From assembly GCF_000218685.1 (NCBI RefSeq), contig NW_006763305.1, positions 63,762 through 127,761 of the forward strand: 64,000 nucleotides of DNA, given 5' to 3'. Every line of letters begins with the position of its first letter. Position 1 is the stretch's first letter. A program made the translations under genes and the position numbers. Below, piece by piece: positions 1-10,575 of the stretch. This stretch comes from Serpula lacrymans var. lacrymans S7.9. Taxonomy: Eukaryota > Basidiomycota > Agaricomycetes > Boletales > Serpulaceae. The notes below the pieces were generated by a model. That model worked only from the letters and a program-made list of their open reading frames with translations. It made no database searches and was not told where the DNA came from.

Positions 1-410
1 ATACCGGTCTCTACATCATGTTGTTGTTGCCGTGAGTTTTTATACAGCTATTTTTTGAAAAAGGAAAACGGTGTTTTTAACATACCAAACTCGAGTATCA
101 TCTCTGGTTTCCATGTTTCACCTGGGTTTTTTGGCAATTTCCTCACTTCAATGCTGAGATCCGGATTAGCGAAGCGTATCCTTGGGAGTTCTTCTTTCAC
201 AAAATGTCTGGGAAATCGCGCAGTTAGTTCTCTAGAGCGATGAGCTAGTTGCATGAACATATACCGAGAACCAAAATGATCATTCTTAGCCGCAAGTGTC
301 AAACTCAACCTTCGCAAGCCAACAAGAGATAAAGTAGGTGATTTCTTTAATTCAACAAGCACTTGGGAGAGGCGAGAGGGTCCGGGGATCGTCTTTGGTT
401 TTCGAGGCAT
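1..410 (-). CDS. MRP49: Mitochondrial large-subunit ribosomal protein mL61 (MRP49), 3' end cut by window edge
   Basis: Structural protein of the mitochondrial 54S large ribosomal subunit. The product belongs to the L51/S25/CI-B8 thioredoxin-like family: a basic N-terminus (MPRKPKTIPGPSRLSQVL) leads into KNDHFGSR-HFVKEELPRIR and a strand-helix module. Exons read on the minus strand are 410-265, 207-86 and 10-1. The first intron (208-264, GTATAT..CCCAG with a CTAAC branch site) is 57 nt, so an unspliced reading frame also stays open, but only the spliced form gives the family sequence. The second intron (11-85, GTATGT..GTAG) is my inference from the donor and from the way the frame resumes as EFETG; an in-frame stop at 48-50 is skipped by it. 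The start at 410 is chosen over the upstream ATG at 521 because homologues begin with MPRKPK-like sequence. It shares a short upstream region with VPS72. Confidence 0.78.
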
Positions 411-548
411 TTGTACGGTAGTGTCCGACCACCTGGCTGGAAATTTCAAGCGCGTGAGTGTTGTTTTGACATGTTGAATCCTAAAGCTAACGACCTCGAC
501 CATACTACTCCATCGCACCATCCAACCGAAGGCACATAAATTATTACG
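411..548. promoter_or_regulatory. Divergent promoter between mL61 and VPS72
   Basis: The start codons of the two divergent genes are 138 bp apart, so both must use promoter elements within this interval or within each other's 5' ends. I see no clear TATA box. Confidence 0.5.
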
Positions 549-2213
549 ATGGCAGAGCCAGATGAACCTTTAGTCACAAGAAGGTCTAAGCGGAGCACAG
601 CAGGCAACCGGTGGGTAAAACGTGTATCTGATGTAGGAGACACATAACGATATATCCCTCCAAGGATGGAGGCTGCTCTGGCTGAGTTAGCTTTGGAAGA
701 TCCTAAGGACACAGAAGATGACGTGGATTTTGTGGTGGGAAAAGGTTCGTTGGCATTCTTTTAATCTCACACATCTCAACAGCATGTTATTCGCTGATAG
801 ACGAGGAGGATATATTCGAATCTGACTTCGCGAGTACCGATGAAGAAGCCATCCAAGAAGGCTTGGATCCAGGTGAAGCCACTGTTCAAGACGAGGAAAG
901 GAAAGAGCGCAAGGTACTCAAATACGCCCTTGCAAGTGAGGCCAGTCTGATATTCTGAGTAGGCCGCTCGAGCGCGGGTAGACAAGGCAACGGCAGCGGC
1001 TCATGCTAGACAACGAGTGACTTTTAACCCTCAAGCACATTCATCGTCTTCAAACGATGCCTCTCGCCCAAAATTGAGACCAAAAAGAAGAGTCTCTTTA
1101 GGAGTTGCTATCAATGTTGAAACCGGCGAAGTCATCGAAGGCTCAAAGAGACAAAGTCAAAGAAGGCATACTATCATGAGTACCTCTGCTACTGTGAGTC
1201 GCATCAAAGATGCGGAAGAGAAAAAGGTCGGCAGTCACAGCTACACTACATAATGCACTAACTGTACATCTGATTAGGCGTCCGTTCCGAAAAGGTTGAA
1301 GGTCAGGACACGGGCACCGACGCAAGACGAACTAATAGCTCTTGCGCTTGATACAGAGGAGGGAAATATCATAGAACATAGGGATTATCTAAAACTAGAA
1401 GAAGAGAAGCGCGCACGGGCACGTGTGATCCGTCCTCATATTGAGGGACCCATGTTGAGGTGGGTTAGTCGAGCAGAGGAAATCAAAATGATTCACTCTC
1501 CCTTGGTTACACAACCAAATGGAGGCTCCATTGTTACAAGTAACATCTCTGTCTACTCTAGTTTCCGCGCCTTTCCAACTGATGTCAGCGTGGCGGCGGC
1601 TAATCCTACCCAACCTTTATTCGCATCGGCGGATGTGGGGAACCCAAACACTCCTTCGGCCTGTGTACCCGCTTCTGAAGTATTGGTTAGCTCACCTCAA
1701 GTATCTCTTTCGGTCCCAGGCGGGCCCGGCTCCCTATCTACCCAAGCAGAGCGGAAAGAAAGGATCTGCAAAAACTACGTCATTCATGCCAGGTCACAAT
1801 CGGAGATCACTTCTAAACCTATATGGAGAGATACCATGTCAGCTATGTTTGGAGATCATGTCAAGTGGGAGGATCTCCGTGTGTATAGTGGAAAACAGAG
1901 GCCATTAAGTGCGCGCGTCCAATATATCTCTGACCTTGTGTTTGACGAGTTGACTTTTACAGCTCGACCTAGAACTACATGTTTGCTCAGCGGACTTCCC
2001 GCGCAATATCTTGATCCGAGAACCAATGTGCCCTTTGCCAATGTTCGTGCATATAGAACGCTCACGCAAATTCTGGGCCATCATTATTCTTGGAGTGGCC
2101 CTCTGGGGTGTTATGTTTCTCTAGCTAGTCGGGATGGACAAACAACCGACGAGGGTCGACTAGGAAAACGTAGGAGAAGCGAAACTGAAGAGCGAGACTC
2201 GATTGAAAGGTGA
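549..2213 (+). CDS. VPS72: VPS72/YL1, histone H2A.Z chaperone subunit of the SWR1 complex
   Basis: Nuclear protein that binds H2A.Z-H2B and helps SWR1 exchange H2A for H2A.Z. Exons 549-610, 665-744, 801-913, 963-1226 and 1278-2213 join without a phase break to 484 residues. The N-terminus is the YL1 region: an RRSKRSTAGNR basic start, an acidic stretch (EDDVDFVV, DEEDIFESDF) that matches the H2A.Z-binding part of the family, then a basic AARARV segment. The C-terminus carries the YL1_C domain (TCLLSGLPAQYLDPRTNVPF followed by ANVRAYRTLTQIL, about residues 405-440). The middle, roughly residues 190-340, is low in recognisable structure. Length is in the usual range for the family (yeast Vps72 is about 795, animal YL1 about 364). 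Confidence 0.9.
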
Positions 2214-2618
2214 AAACGCTGAGAAATAAACATTTGTTCGAGTGAGCCATCACCAGTGACAGAGGCTATATAATCACTGACGTGAAGTTTAGTGAAAGAT
2301 ATCAAAACCGTTGCCTCGTAATGTTCTATCGTTCTTGAGCACGCAGCTCTATTAGCCAATCAACTTGCAATATTGCAGGGTCTTATACTTAGCCGTGTTG
2401 TGCATACCGCTCAATGTGACATATTGATTGTCTTCTTGAGGTTGGACTGGACACAAACATAGGTACATGTAAAGCTACATCATTTTGTTGCTTTGTACTG
2501 TACTGTAACATTACTTCCGGTAGGTGTTTTTCTAAGTACACGCAGATCCGCGATGCATGTGACCGTAAACAAGACCGTAAGACGCGTCACATTCTATATC
2601 TTTTACTGTGGTACTGTC
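2214..2618. other. Intergenic region, VPS72 3' flank and MSH4 promoter
   Basis: 405 bp without a recognisable gene between two co-oriented genes. An open frame enters MSH4 from 2493, but homology begins only at the ATG at 2619. Confidence 0.5.
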
Positions 2619-5600
2619 ATGTCAAGACCCGTCCCACGTCCATCTACTGGTCGTATGCTCTCCATGGATTCTACAATAACGCGTCTATTAACAGCAACTC
2701 CACGTCCTAGTATATCTCGGCCTTGGACTGGGCAATCTCGCCCAGGGACCGCTCGTCCTCAGACGGGAACATCCATCAGGCAGGAGGCTAGTTTTGTCAT
2801 CGCTATTCTGGAAAGTCGGGGTGTAGCACACGAAGTTGGTATGGCAGCTCTCGACAAAGAAACAGGCCGGGTTATTCTTGTCCAGGTTATATAACTGCAT
2901 AATATTGCGCATAATACGAAGTATTAAGTTGCATTATAAGTGTAGCTGGCAGATTGTTCAACCTACGTGAAGACTTTACATCAGATGCATATCCATCCGC
3001 CCTCTCTCATTCTTGTCCCAGACACTTTCATGTCAGCAGCGGACGTATCTCTCGCGTCCACGGGGAAAAACTCCTCGACAACTTCTCATTTAGTACAGTA
3101 CATCGCTGAAGAATTTCCTGACATTGCAGTTGAGCCTGTGGCGAGGAAGTACTGGAACGATGGTGGGGGTAAGACAAGGAGTTTTCTTGCTGAAAGATTA
3201 TGCTACCGTTCCTTTAGGTCTCGATTTCATAAACCAACTCTGCATAGAAGACGATGAGAAAGCAGCTACTCTCGTTGCAGCATCCGACAAGTGCATATAT
3301 GCGTTTGTTTATCATTTCTCAATGCCAAGCTGACCCCTACAGATATTATGTTCTCTCGGCGGCCTGCGCTCTCTTCAAACATGCGGAAAGTCGTTTCAAC
3401 ACGCGCTATGCTCCTTGCTCTCTTCGCATAAGGTATGTACCCGTCGAGGGCACGATGATGATAGATCCAGAGACCGCCCGAAGTCTCGAGCTGGTTCATA
3501 ATAGGACTTCAAAGAAGTCGTCTCGTTCGTTGTTTGGGTGAGCTTTATTAACGTTAATTAGGCATTTGACAAACATCTCTTATAGCATTCTTAATCATAC
3601 ATATACCGCTATGGCATCTCGACTTTTGCGAGTCAATATTCTCGCACCAATCACAGGTGGGTGCATCTGACCAGGCCTCGATAGCTCAGTCACTCAGGTT
3701 ATATTGCAGTACAAAGTGCTATTGACGCTCGTTTGGATGCCATCGAGGGTGCGATACCATTTCACCATTCCTGTTCAGTCTAGTTCGTTAACTGGCTGCC
3801 AGAGCTTGTGCAGTACGAAGACAAGTTCTCTGACACTAGGGATGCATTGAAATCGCTTAACAAAATGGACTTTGACAAACTGATTTCATCGGTAGGCAGC
3901 GCGCTTATTAGGGTCACAACTCTCACCATCTGTTTGATTAGCTTGCAGCATCTGAGGCTCGGCCTTCTAACTCTCCTAAATTTGCGTCTTTGCGTGTATC
4001 TCAAATGCTCAACCTTCGCAGTTTTGTCCGGAATCTCCCCCTGTTGCAAAAGGCCTTGAGTGGAACTCGGTCTCAGCTTCTTTCAATTATTCATGATGTG
4101 CGGTTGTTTTGATTTTCATTATTCACCCCTAGTTCAAAGTTATATATTATTATATAGATGGTTTCTGACGAACGTCTGTCTGTTATTGACAAGCTCATCC
4201 GTGATAATTTGAATGACGAAGCAAGCCCTGTGAAGGTATTTATATTATCTTTATTACACTTACAGTCTCACACGTTTTCAGGGCGGATTGACGGCAGTAA
4301 ACGCACGGGTATATGCAATCAAAGTGTTTTTTTAGTCTCTGAAAAATTCGCTGGTTTCTAACTATAAACTCATAGGCAAATCGTAACCATCTCCTCGATG
4401 TTGCGCGAGAGACTTATAAAGAGAACGTCGGCGACATTTATCAGCTAAACACGTCATTATCGGAGGAATACGGGCTCCCCTTGACACTAGTTTACCAGGA
4501 AAGCGGGTTCGTCTTTGCGTTGAAGAAGGACGAGCTGGAAGGTGAGCTACCTCAAGAGTTTATCAACGTCTCTGAGAGAAAGGGAAGAAAGCTCTTCTCC
4601 ATAATGAGGCTGGTTAGTTCTCAGAACAGACGTGAAGGTCGCATCTAACAGAATGAACTGGAAACCCGTGATATAGAAACAGATGAATGCGCGAATGCAA
4701 GCCGCTTTAAATGAAACCCTTAACCTCAGCGACAAGTTAGCCTTTGCTTTTCCAACTTCCACATATTTTATCAGGGCTCATCGACTATCTTTAGGATAAT
4801 CCAAGAACTGGTCACGGAGGTTTTGGGAGATGCAGGGGCTTTATATAAGGCATCTGAAGCGGTACACAGTCAGCTCAATGCATTTAGGTTACCGATTAAC
4901 TTCTCTGCAGATAGCACTCGTAGATTTGTTATGGTCTTTTGCACATGCATCCATAGGTGTGTCGTTATCCACTTCTTGGAGCGTGGCTTTGAATTTACTG
5001 AAATTTTACTACCAGTGCGCAATTACGGTAAACACTGTTACTGGCCTCGTGGTATTTCATTAATTGTACTTGTACAGTGCGACCTGAGTTCACTGGCACT
5101 TTAGCAATAAAAGCGGGTCGTCATCCTATACTTGAAACAACGCATTCCGCCGGCACCCTAGTTCCGAACGACGTCTATTGCTGTGATTCCTCAAGTTTTC
5201 AAATAGTTCAAGGACCCAAGTAAGCACCCTTTATGCAGTCGATGATATGGGAAAATACTAAGATATTTTTAAACAAGTATGTCAGGTCAGGTTATTCTCC
5301 TGGTATTTTGACTTCATAACTGATATATAAACACTTCTATCAAGGCAAAAGCACGTATTTACGCCAAACTGGACTATTAACAATCATGGCGATGTGCGGC
5401 TGCTTCGTTCCCGCCGAATACGCTAGTTTCCGGTAAGCTTTCCATGCTTTGTAAAAGGTATCTCCTAAAGCATCCATTAGACTTCATGACGCCCTACTTA
5501 CCCGTTTATCGAACGATGATGATATGGAGAAAAGCTTGAGTACATTCGCCAACGAAATGACTTCATCTGCGATGATTCTGGGTCATGGCGTCCTGTATTT

Positions 5601-6571
5601 GACTGTGCCTCATACTAACCAGCGAGTCTTAGGTATTGCAACGCCAAGGACATTAGTTCTGATAGACGAACTTGGCCGCGGTACCTCCCCTAATGAGGGC
5701 ATAGGCGTTTCGCATGCCATTGCCGAAGAGCTGATCAAAATGAAAGTATGTACACTTACTACCAGTGCCTTTCCGACTCGCGTATGATTCGTGTACTGTA
5801 GTGTTTCGTTTTCTTTGCTACGTGAGTACTACCTTAGTTTGCTCCAATCAATGTTGACCACCTATGGTTTCCCAAGACATTTCGCTGAGCTCGCCACTAC
5901 GTTATCTCGTCAACCTACCGTCGTCAAGTAAGTAACAAAGCTCTCGCGAAACATCCTCATTTACCTTGTTGTAGCCTGCATCTATCTGTTCAGGTATGTT
6001 AAGACGACTAAGGCGATGGGTTATGGTTATGTATGTATGTCCCACAGAAGGCTCGTCAATCCACTGCAAATTTCGGTATGATATTTCAATACAAGTAGGT
6101 GACGTACAAGGAATGAGACTTTCAAAAGTCTTACTGTATTGGTTAGAATTGTCGACGGCCTTCCAGAGGACATGGATCATTATGGTAGGTGGAGTATTCC
6201 ATCGCCCTCTATTAGATTAGTTTATACTTCATCTGTATTAAAGGGTTAGAACTCGCTCGACTTGCGGATCTGCCTAGCAATGTGACAACAGAAGGAAAAA
6301 GAGTAGCTGAAGCCCTCGTTGATCTCGAAGCTAGGCGAAAAGCGGAGAGCCAGTCGAGCAAGGTCGCTGTTCGGCGTCGTGCTCTGCTCAAAGTAATATT
6401 GAACTGCTCACACCGAGATGCGTGCCTGATGTGCTTGCTCGTGACCGCATATAGCTTCGGACGCAACTAACACAAGTACTGGATCATTCGGCCCTCCCGG
6501 ACGGTGAGCTTGTGGCGTATCTTGCTCGCATGCAAAGGGATGCGGTCAAGGTTCTCCATGAAACACTGTGA
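2619..6571 (+). CDS. MSH4: MutS homologue MSH4, meiotic crossover factor, 27 exons
   Basis: Partner of MSH5 in the MutS-gamma clamp that stabilises meiotic recombination intermediates; lacks the mismatch-recognition domain. Exons: 2619-2885, 2946-3168, 3218-3290, 3343-3537, 3586-3656, 3710-3748, 3803-3891, 3942-4097, 4158-4235, 4282-4323, 4376-4612, 4677-4735, 4795-4861, 4911-4956, 5016-5027, 5078-5219, 5278-5285, 5345-5432, 5481-5581, 5633-5745, 5802-5821, 5877-5927, 5975-5993, 6048-6094, 6147-6184, 6244-6392, 6455-6571. They sum to 848 residues. Seen in the protein: MutS connector/core ([20 protein letters not shown]), Walker A GPNMSGKSTYL, Walker [17 protein letters not shown] and the ATHF motif. 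Micro-exons of 12 and 8 nt fall just before and inside Walker A. An unusual N-terminus is rich in Pro, Arg, Ser and Thr (about residues 1-55). Family-level identification is firm; exact edges of the smallest exons would need cDNA. Confidence 0.93.
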
Positions 6572-6802
6572 GTTAAAAATGTTTGCAAAGTTTGCTACGA
6601 TATCTACACCCCCTCCCTGTCTGTTCGATTAACATGTGTATCATGAAACAACACTGTAAAATATGACATTCATGTGATAAAAGAAGTAAAGCTAGCCTGG
6701 TGTGCGATAACAAAATTAAATGCATTGGGCAGTATATCATATGGTAGATGTGATTGTAAACTCTGGATATGCTCGATGGCGACGGTAAGTAGATCTAAGC
6801 GA

Positions 6803-7479
6803 TCATATGAATACGCCTTCTTTCCTCAGCAGCTCTCTCACTTCGGGCGAGTCCGGTTTAATATTTCCATCGCCCGTCATGAAAGAAGCCTGGTGATGGT
6901 CCTTTCGGCGACCGCCCCAACGCACGAGGTAAACGCGCCAGATGTTCTGTCAGTGGTGGGTAGACTGTCAAGGGTTGCCAGCGTGACTAAATAGATAAGA
7001 AAGCGCACCCTTTCATCGAAATGATACCTTTCAAATGTGACAATCACGCCGCAAACCCATTTCCCATCAACTTTGACCCATGCAGCATTGCCATTCTATG
7101 TCGGAAAGATAACCAATTGGATTTAGCCGAGTACAAGTGGTCATGTGTCAGAACTACTTACGTGAAACACCCATGGGAAAGGCTCATCGATGAAGTGGGG
7201 GTGGACGTCAAGCAAAGTGTCTTCGATAGTGGGCTCGACGGTTTCCTTCCAGTTGCGGAGTCTCATGGCAGCAAGAAGTTATAAAGGGATATCAAGAGGC
7301 AGAGAGATGGTTGTGATAGGTCGGATAAATGTCAGATGTGAATGCTTTGAAAGGGATACTTCGCGAAACCGGGTGTTTATAAATGTAGCGATGTCAACGC
7401 CATCTGCCTTCGAAGCGTGAAAAGACCATTCTCGAAGGAGGCGATCAACATTGTCTTGCACAAAAGCAGAGCAAGCCAT
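6803..7479 (-). CDS. Uncharacterised small protein with a C-terminal IKPD(S/T)P motif
   Basis: Exons on the minus strand: 7479-7370, 7261-7162, 7095-7009 and 6946-6803, giving 146 residues. I know no function. The C-terminal half reads as a small beta-rich module (AWVKVDGKWVCGVI, then VYLVRWGGR) followed by GNIKPDSPEVRELLRKEGVFI at the C-terminus. The same layout (VWIRTSGG..GRVSG, then FAPLNGEIKPDTPHIRKLL) occurs in the gene at 38477-38975, so these two are distant members of one family; such C-termini are familiar from mushroom hypothetical proteins. The first intron has a weak donor (GTTTCG) and the N-terminus is the least certain part; a GTGAGT donor at about 7682 hints at a spliced leader further upstream. 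The gene ends head to tail near MSH4 and is divergent from the FAD oxidoreductase. Confidence 0.6.
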
Positions 7480-7972
7480 ATGTGCTTAGATAGGCTTTGA
7501 CAAAAGGTGGGTTATAAAACGGTTGAAACACAACAAGTCACTAAGACAGTTTGCCTTTGTTGGGGAGACAAGCATGAGGCTGAATTCAAAGAGCGATATG
7601 GAATGAGCTTGAGACGGAGAGCAAAGCGTGGTGAAGACAAGAACTGTGAGCTAAACCAGCGAAACGACCAAAGGAGTTGTACTCACGCCACATGTCCCAA
7701 AAAGGCAGGTATAGATTAGATAGCTGCAGTTCTGCAACGAGCATGTTTGGGCACCGGAACTCACATCCCAAATGAATGATTCTTACGCACAGCGGGCGAG
7801 CAACTCTTTCTCGCCTTAGCGCTCCCCTCAGTCACCCCGCAATCACCCTAAAAATGGACCTCTGGGCAGCTATATCATCCCACCCCCTCCTCGGCCTTTT
7901 TTCAATCCTGTTCTTGCACTCAGTAACACTTCAGCTTCCACTTCAAAGCTCATACAAAACCTCTCTACCGTT
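7480..7972. promoter_or_regulatory. Divergent upstream region between the small gene and the FAD oxidoreductase
   Basis: 493 bp between two divergent start codons. On the minus strand a GTGAGT donor (about 7682) with a CACAG acceptor about 50 nt further on suggests a 5' UTR intron of the 6803-7479 gene. The plus side just before 7973 is pyrimidine-rich, as usual for basidiomycete promoters. Confidence 0.4.
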
Positions 7973-9833
7973 ATGGGTAACCTTATCTCGCATACGAGGC
8001 AACCATATGTTCGCCCGAAAGCGTCGTGGAAACCAGCTCGGGAGACCCATGTCCGCAAGCTTTTGGAGGCGTCTCCAGGTTTGCCGGTCCCAAACCCAAC
8101 CATTCCCTTCTGGACGGTGCCTCCCGCTCCCATCGCAACGCATTTACCCCTAGAATACATTCCTGCATATGCAGATATAGGTGAGCGAATCATGCTGGTA
8201 TACTTAGACGGGCCCGGCTCAACATTGTCCGTCCTAGTGATCATTGGCTCCGGCATAACAGCGGCGTCTTTCGCCCGGACATTATTTGGAGAAAACGACA
8301 GTTTACATGTTGTCATGTTAGAAGCGAGAGATGCTTGCTCTGGCGCTACTGGGAGGTCAGTCATCTTCCCCACAGCACGTGCTCGGTGCGCTCACCTTTT
8401 GACGCTCAAAGAAACGGGGGACACATCAATCCACCTCTATACCACGATTATACCACTCTGAAAGGAGACTATGGAGAAGATACAGCGAAAATGATAATGA
8501 GATTCCGTCTGTCGCACCTTGCTGAGATGAAACGTGCCGCTGCTGAGGAGCACCTCACTGAAGAGTGCCAAATTCGTGAAGTAGAGACCATTGATGTCTT
8601 CTATGATCGGACACTTTTTGAGGAGGCCAAGGAAAAGCTAAATAGGTATAAGACGGATATGCCCGTAGAAGCGTCCTCTTACCGCTCGTACGAAGCTGCA
8701 GAAGGCATCCAGGTCTGTGTGATGAGCTTGTTGTCATGTTTTCCAATGTTGTCTGCTGAGACTAGTAGCAGAACTTCCATCTTTCTCCGCTCTCAGTCGG
8801 TTGCATTAGTACTGTAGCTGGCGCTGTTCACCCTTATCGTCTCGTGACGGGTGTCTTATCCCGTCTGCTCTCTGAGTATCCGAAAGAGTGAGTTTCGCAG
8901 TCATATATGTTTATTGCATCTTACGAGTCATTCTACACCAGGTTCCAGCTCTACACGCAAACGCCATGCACATCAATTACCCAGCCAACGCCTGCATCGC
9001 CATTCTATACGGTGACAACACCTCGCGGTTCGATCAAGACACCTCATATCATTCACGCCACTAATGCCTATGTTTCGCATCTCGTCACCCCTTTACGACG
9101 CATCATTGTGCCGGTATGCGAGAGCATGTCTGCCCAGCGTCCTGGCGTGACGCTGACGCCGAGTACGTTGTCTGGCGCACGCTCGTTCGTCTTCTATGGT
9201 CAGAGAGAAGGATTCGATTACCTCACGCAGCTCCCGGGCGGCGAGAACGAGCTCATGTTCGGCGCTGGCCTTGCAGGTCTCGTTGGACTGGGGAATGCTG
9301 ACGACAGTATGTATAGCGTTTACAGTGCGACGCATATTTCTGGTGCGCTACCTGTGTACTTTGGTGAAAGAAATTGGGGCGCGGAGGGGGTGGCGGTGGA
9401 GGAGGGCGAGGAAGATGGTGGTGAATGGCATCAAGGCCGCGTCAAAGCCCTCTGGAGTGGGATTCTGAGCAATTCTGCCGACGGGCTCCCGTGGGTTGGT
9501 CGCCTTCCGGTGAAAGTTGCAGGACGAAAGGCACCGCCGGTGTCATCGACACCCGCTACGCAGGACGTGGTAGCGATCAAGAGGAAGGAAGACATTGTGA
9601 TGGGCTCTGGACGGGTTGGGATGACTGCGAGTCCTGGAGAGTGGATCTCTGCGGGATACTCAGGGGAGGGGATGGTTCATGCGTGGATGAGCGCTAAGGC
9701 GGTTGCACATATGGTGCTGGGTACGGAAGGCGATGTGGATCTGGGAGGGTGGTTCCCTAAAGTGTTCACGGTGACGGAGAAACGGTGGAAGAGTGCCCAG
9801 AAGCGGAATGCAGTGAGGTTGGTGAGTAAGTAG
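7973..9833 (+). CDS. FAD-dependent oxidoreductase of the D-amino-acid oxidase (DAO) fold
   Basis: Exons 7973-8180, 8238-8355, 8412-8716, 8797-8887 and 8942-9833 give 537 residues. A Rossmann FAD-binding motif VIIGSGITAASFARTL sits at about residue 70, followed by the acidic ribose-binding strand (VVMLEARDACSGATGRNGGH). The GRNGGH element and the block AGAVHPYRLVTGV are typical of the glycine/D-amino-acid oxidase-like group (PF01266). The C-terminus has a late FAD contact (SAGYSGEGMVHAWMSAKAVA). The family oxidises amines or amino acids; substrate cannot be read from the sequence. The intron 8717-8796 was placed by frame and by restoring VFGCISTVAGAVHPYR; alternative acceptors exist nearby. 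There is no clear secretion signal. Confidence 0.85.
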
Positions 9834-10575
9834 CAGATGTGTGTGATCGAAGATTGGTGTGTGGATTTGTATGCTGTGTAGAATGATAGTATGTACGTGT
9901 ATGATTCACACCAGGCTGTTAGAGCGAGTGACGCTCACTCCAGGTGATCAAAGTAGTGTCCGCAAATGCACTAGGGACATGATGAAACAGCAAAGACTGC
10001 GGTGTTTCACAGAATATCTCAGGCGTCAGATATATTACAGAGTATGGGGATGACGACAACAGAGCTTCCATGTCGGATGTCAACGTAAGTATGGTAAGTC
10101 TCAGGCGGTGTAGTACCAGTAGAGTAACGACTGCAAAGATTCGCGGACTTGTAGGCGACGATAAGGAGATGAAATGAAAATGCCGCATTGGGATGTGATT
10201 CTCAGTGGAGACGGCGAGGAACGTGTTGATGGCTGTTTGTGGAGTGTGGCTGGGCCATCAAAGGACGGTTGCCGAGTTTACACGCCAGTCAAGGCGTTGC
10301 TCTTCCTCGTCGTCGTCCTCGTCCCCCTCGTCGCTGGCAAGTCTTCCCTTTTTCTTTTCTTTTCTCCCCCTCCTCGTCCCCATCTTCCCCCCTTCTCCCT
10401 CTTTCTTCCGCTCCATATCCAGTCAGTCTCTTCCATCACTCATCACTTGCTTTTCATATCTCACTCGTCTTTCCCCCACTTCTCTGCTGCGCTCTTCGTC
10501 GCTCCCGTCCTTGACCCGTAAAAACTTATTTCTCTCCCAGCACGTCTTCTTTTGTTTATCTCTCCTTGCTAGTCC
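9834..10575. promoter_or_regulatory. BNI4-like gene promoter with a long pyrimidine-rich tract
   Basis: 742 bp without a convincing gene. From about 10340 to 10575 the plus strand is strongly enriched in C and T, in runs of CCTC, TTCC and TCTC, leading directly to the ATG of the next gene. Such CT-rich stretches before the start are common at highly expressed fungal genes. Overlapping open frames here are low-complexity artefacts. Confidence 0.5.

Noticed and set aside
9116..9697. Plus-strand frames inside the FAD oxidoreductase
   Set aside because: Shadow frames of the last exon of the oxidoreductase; no independent support.
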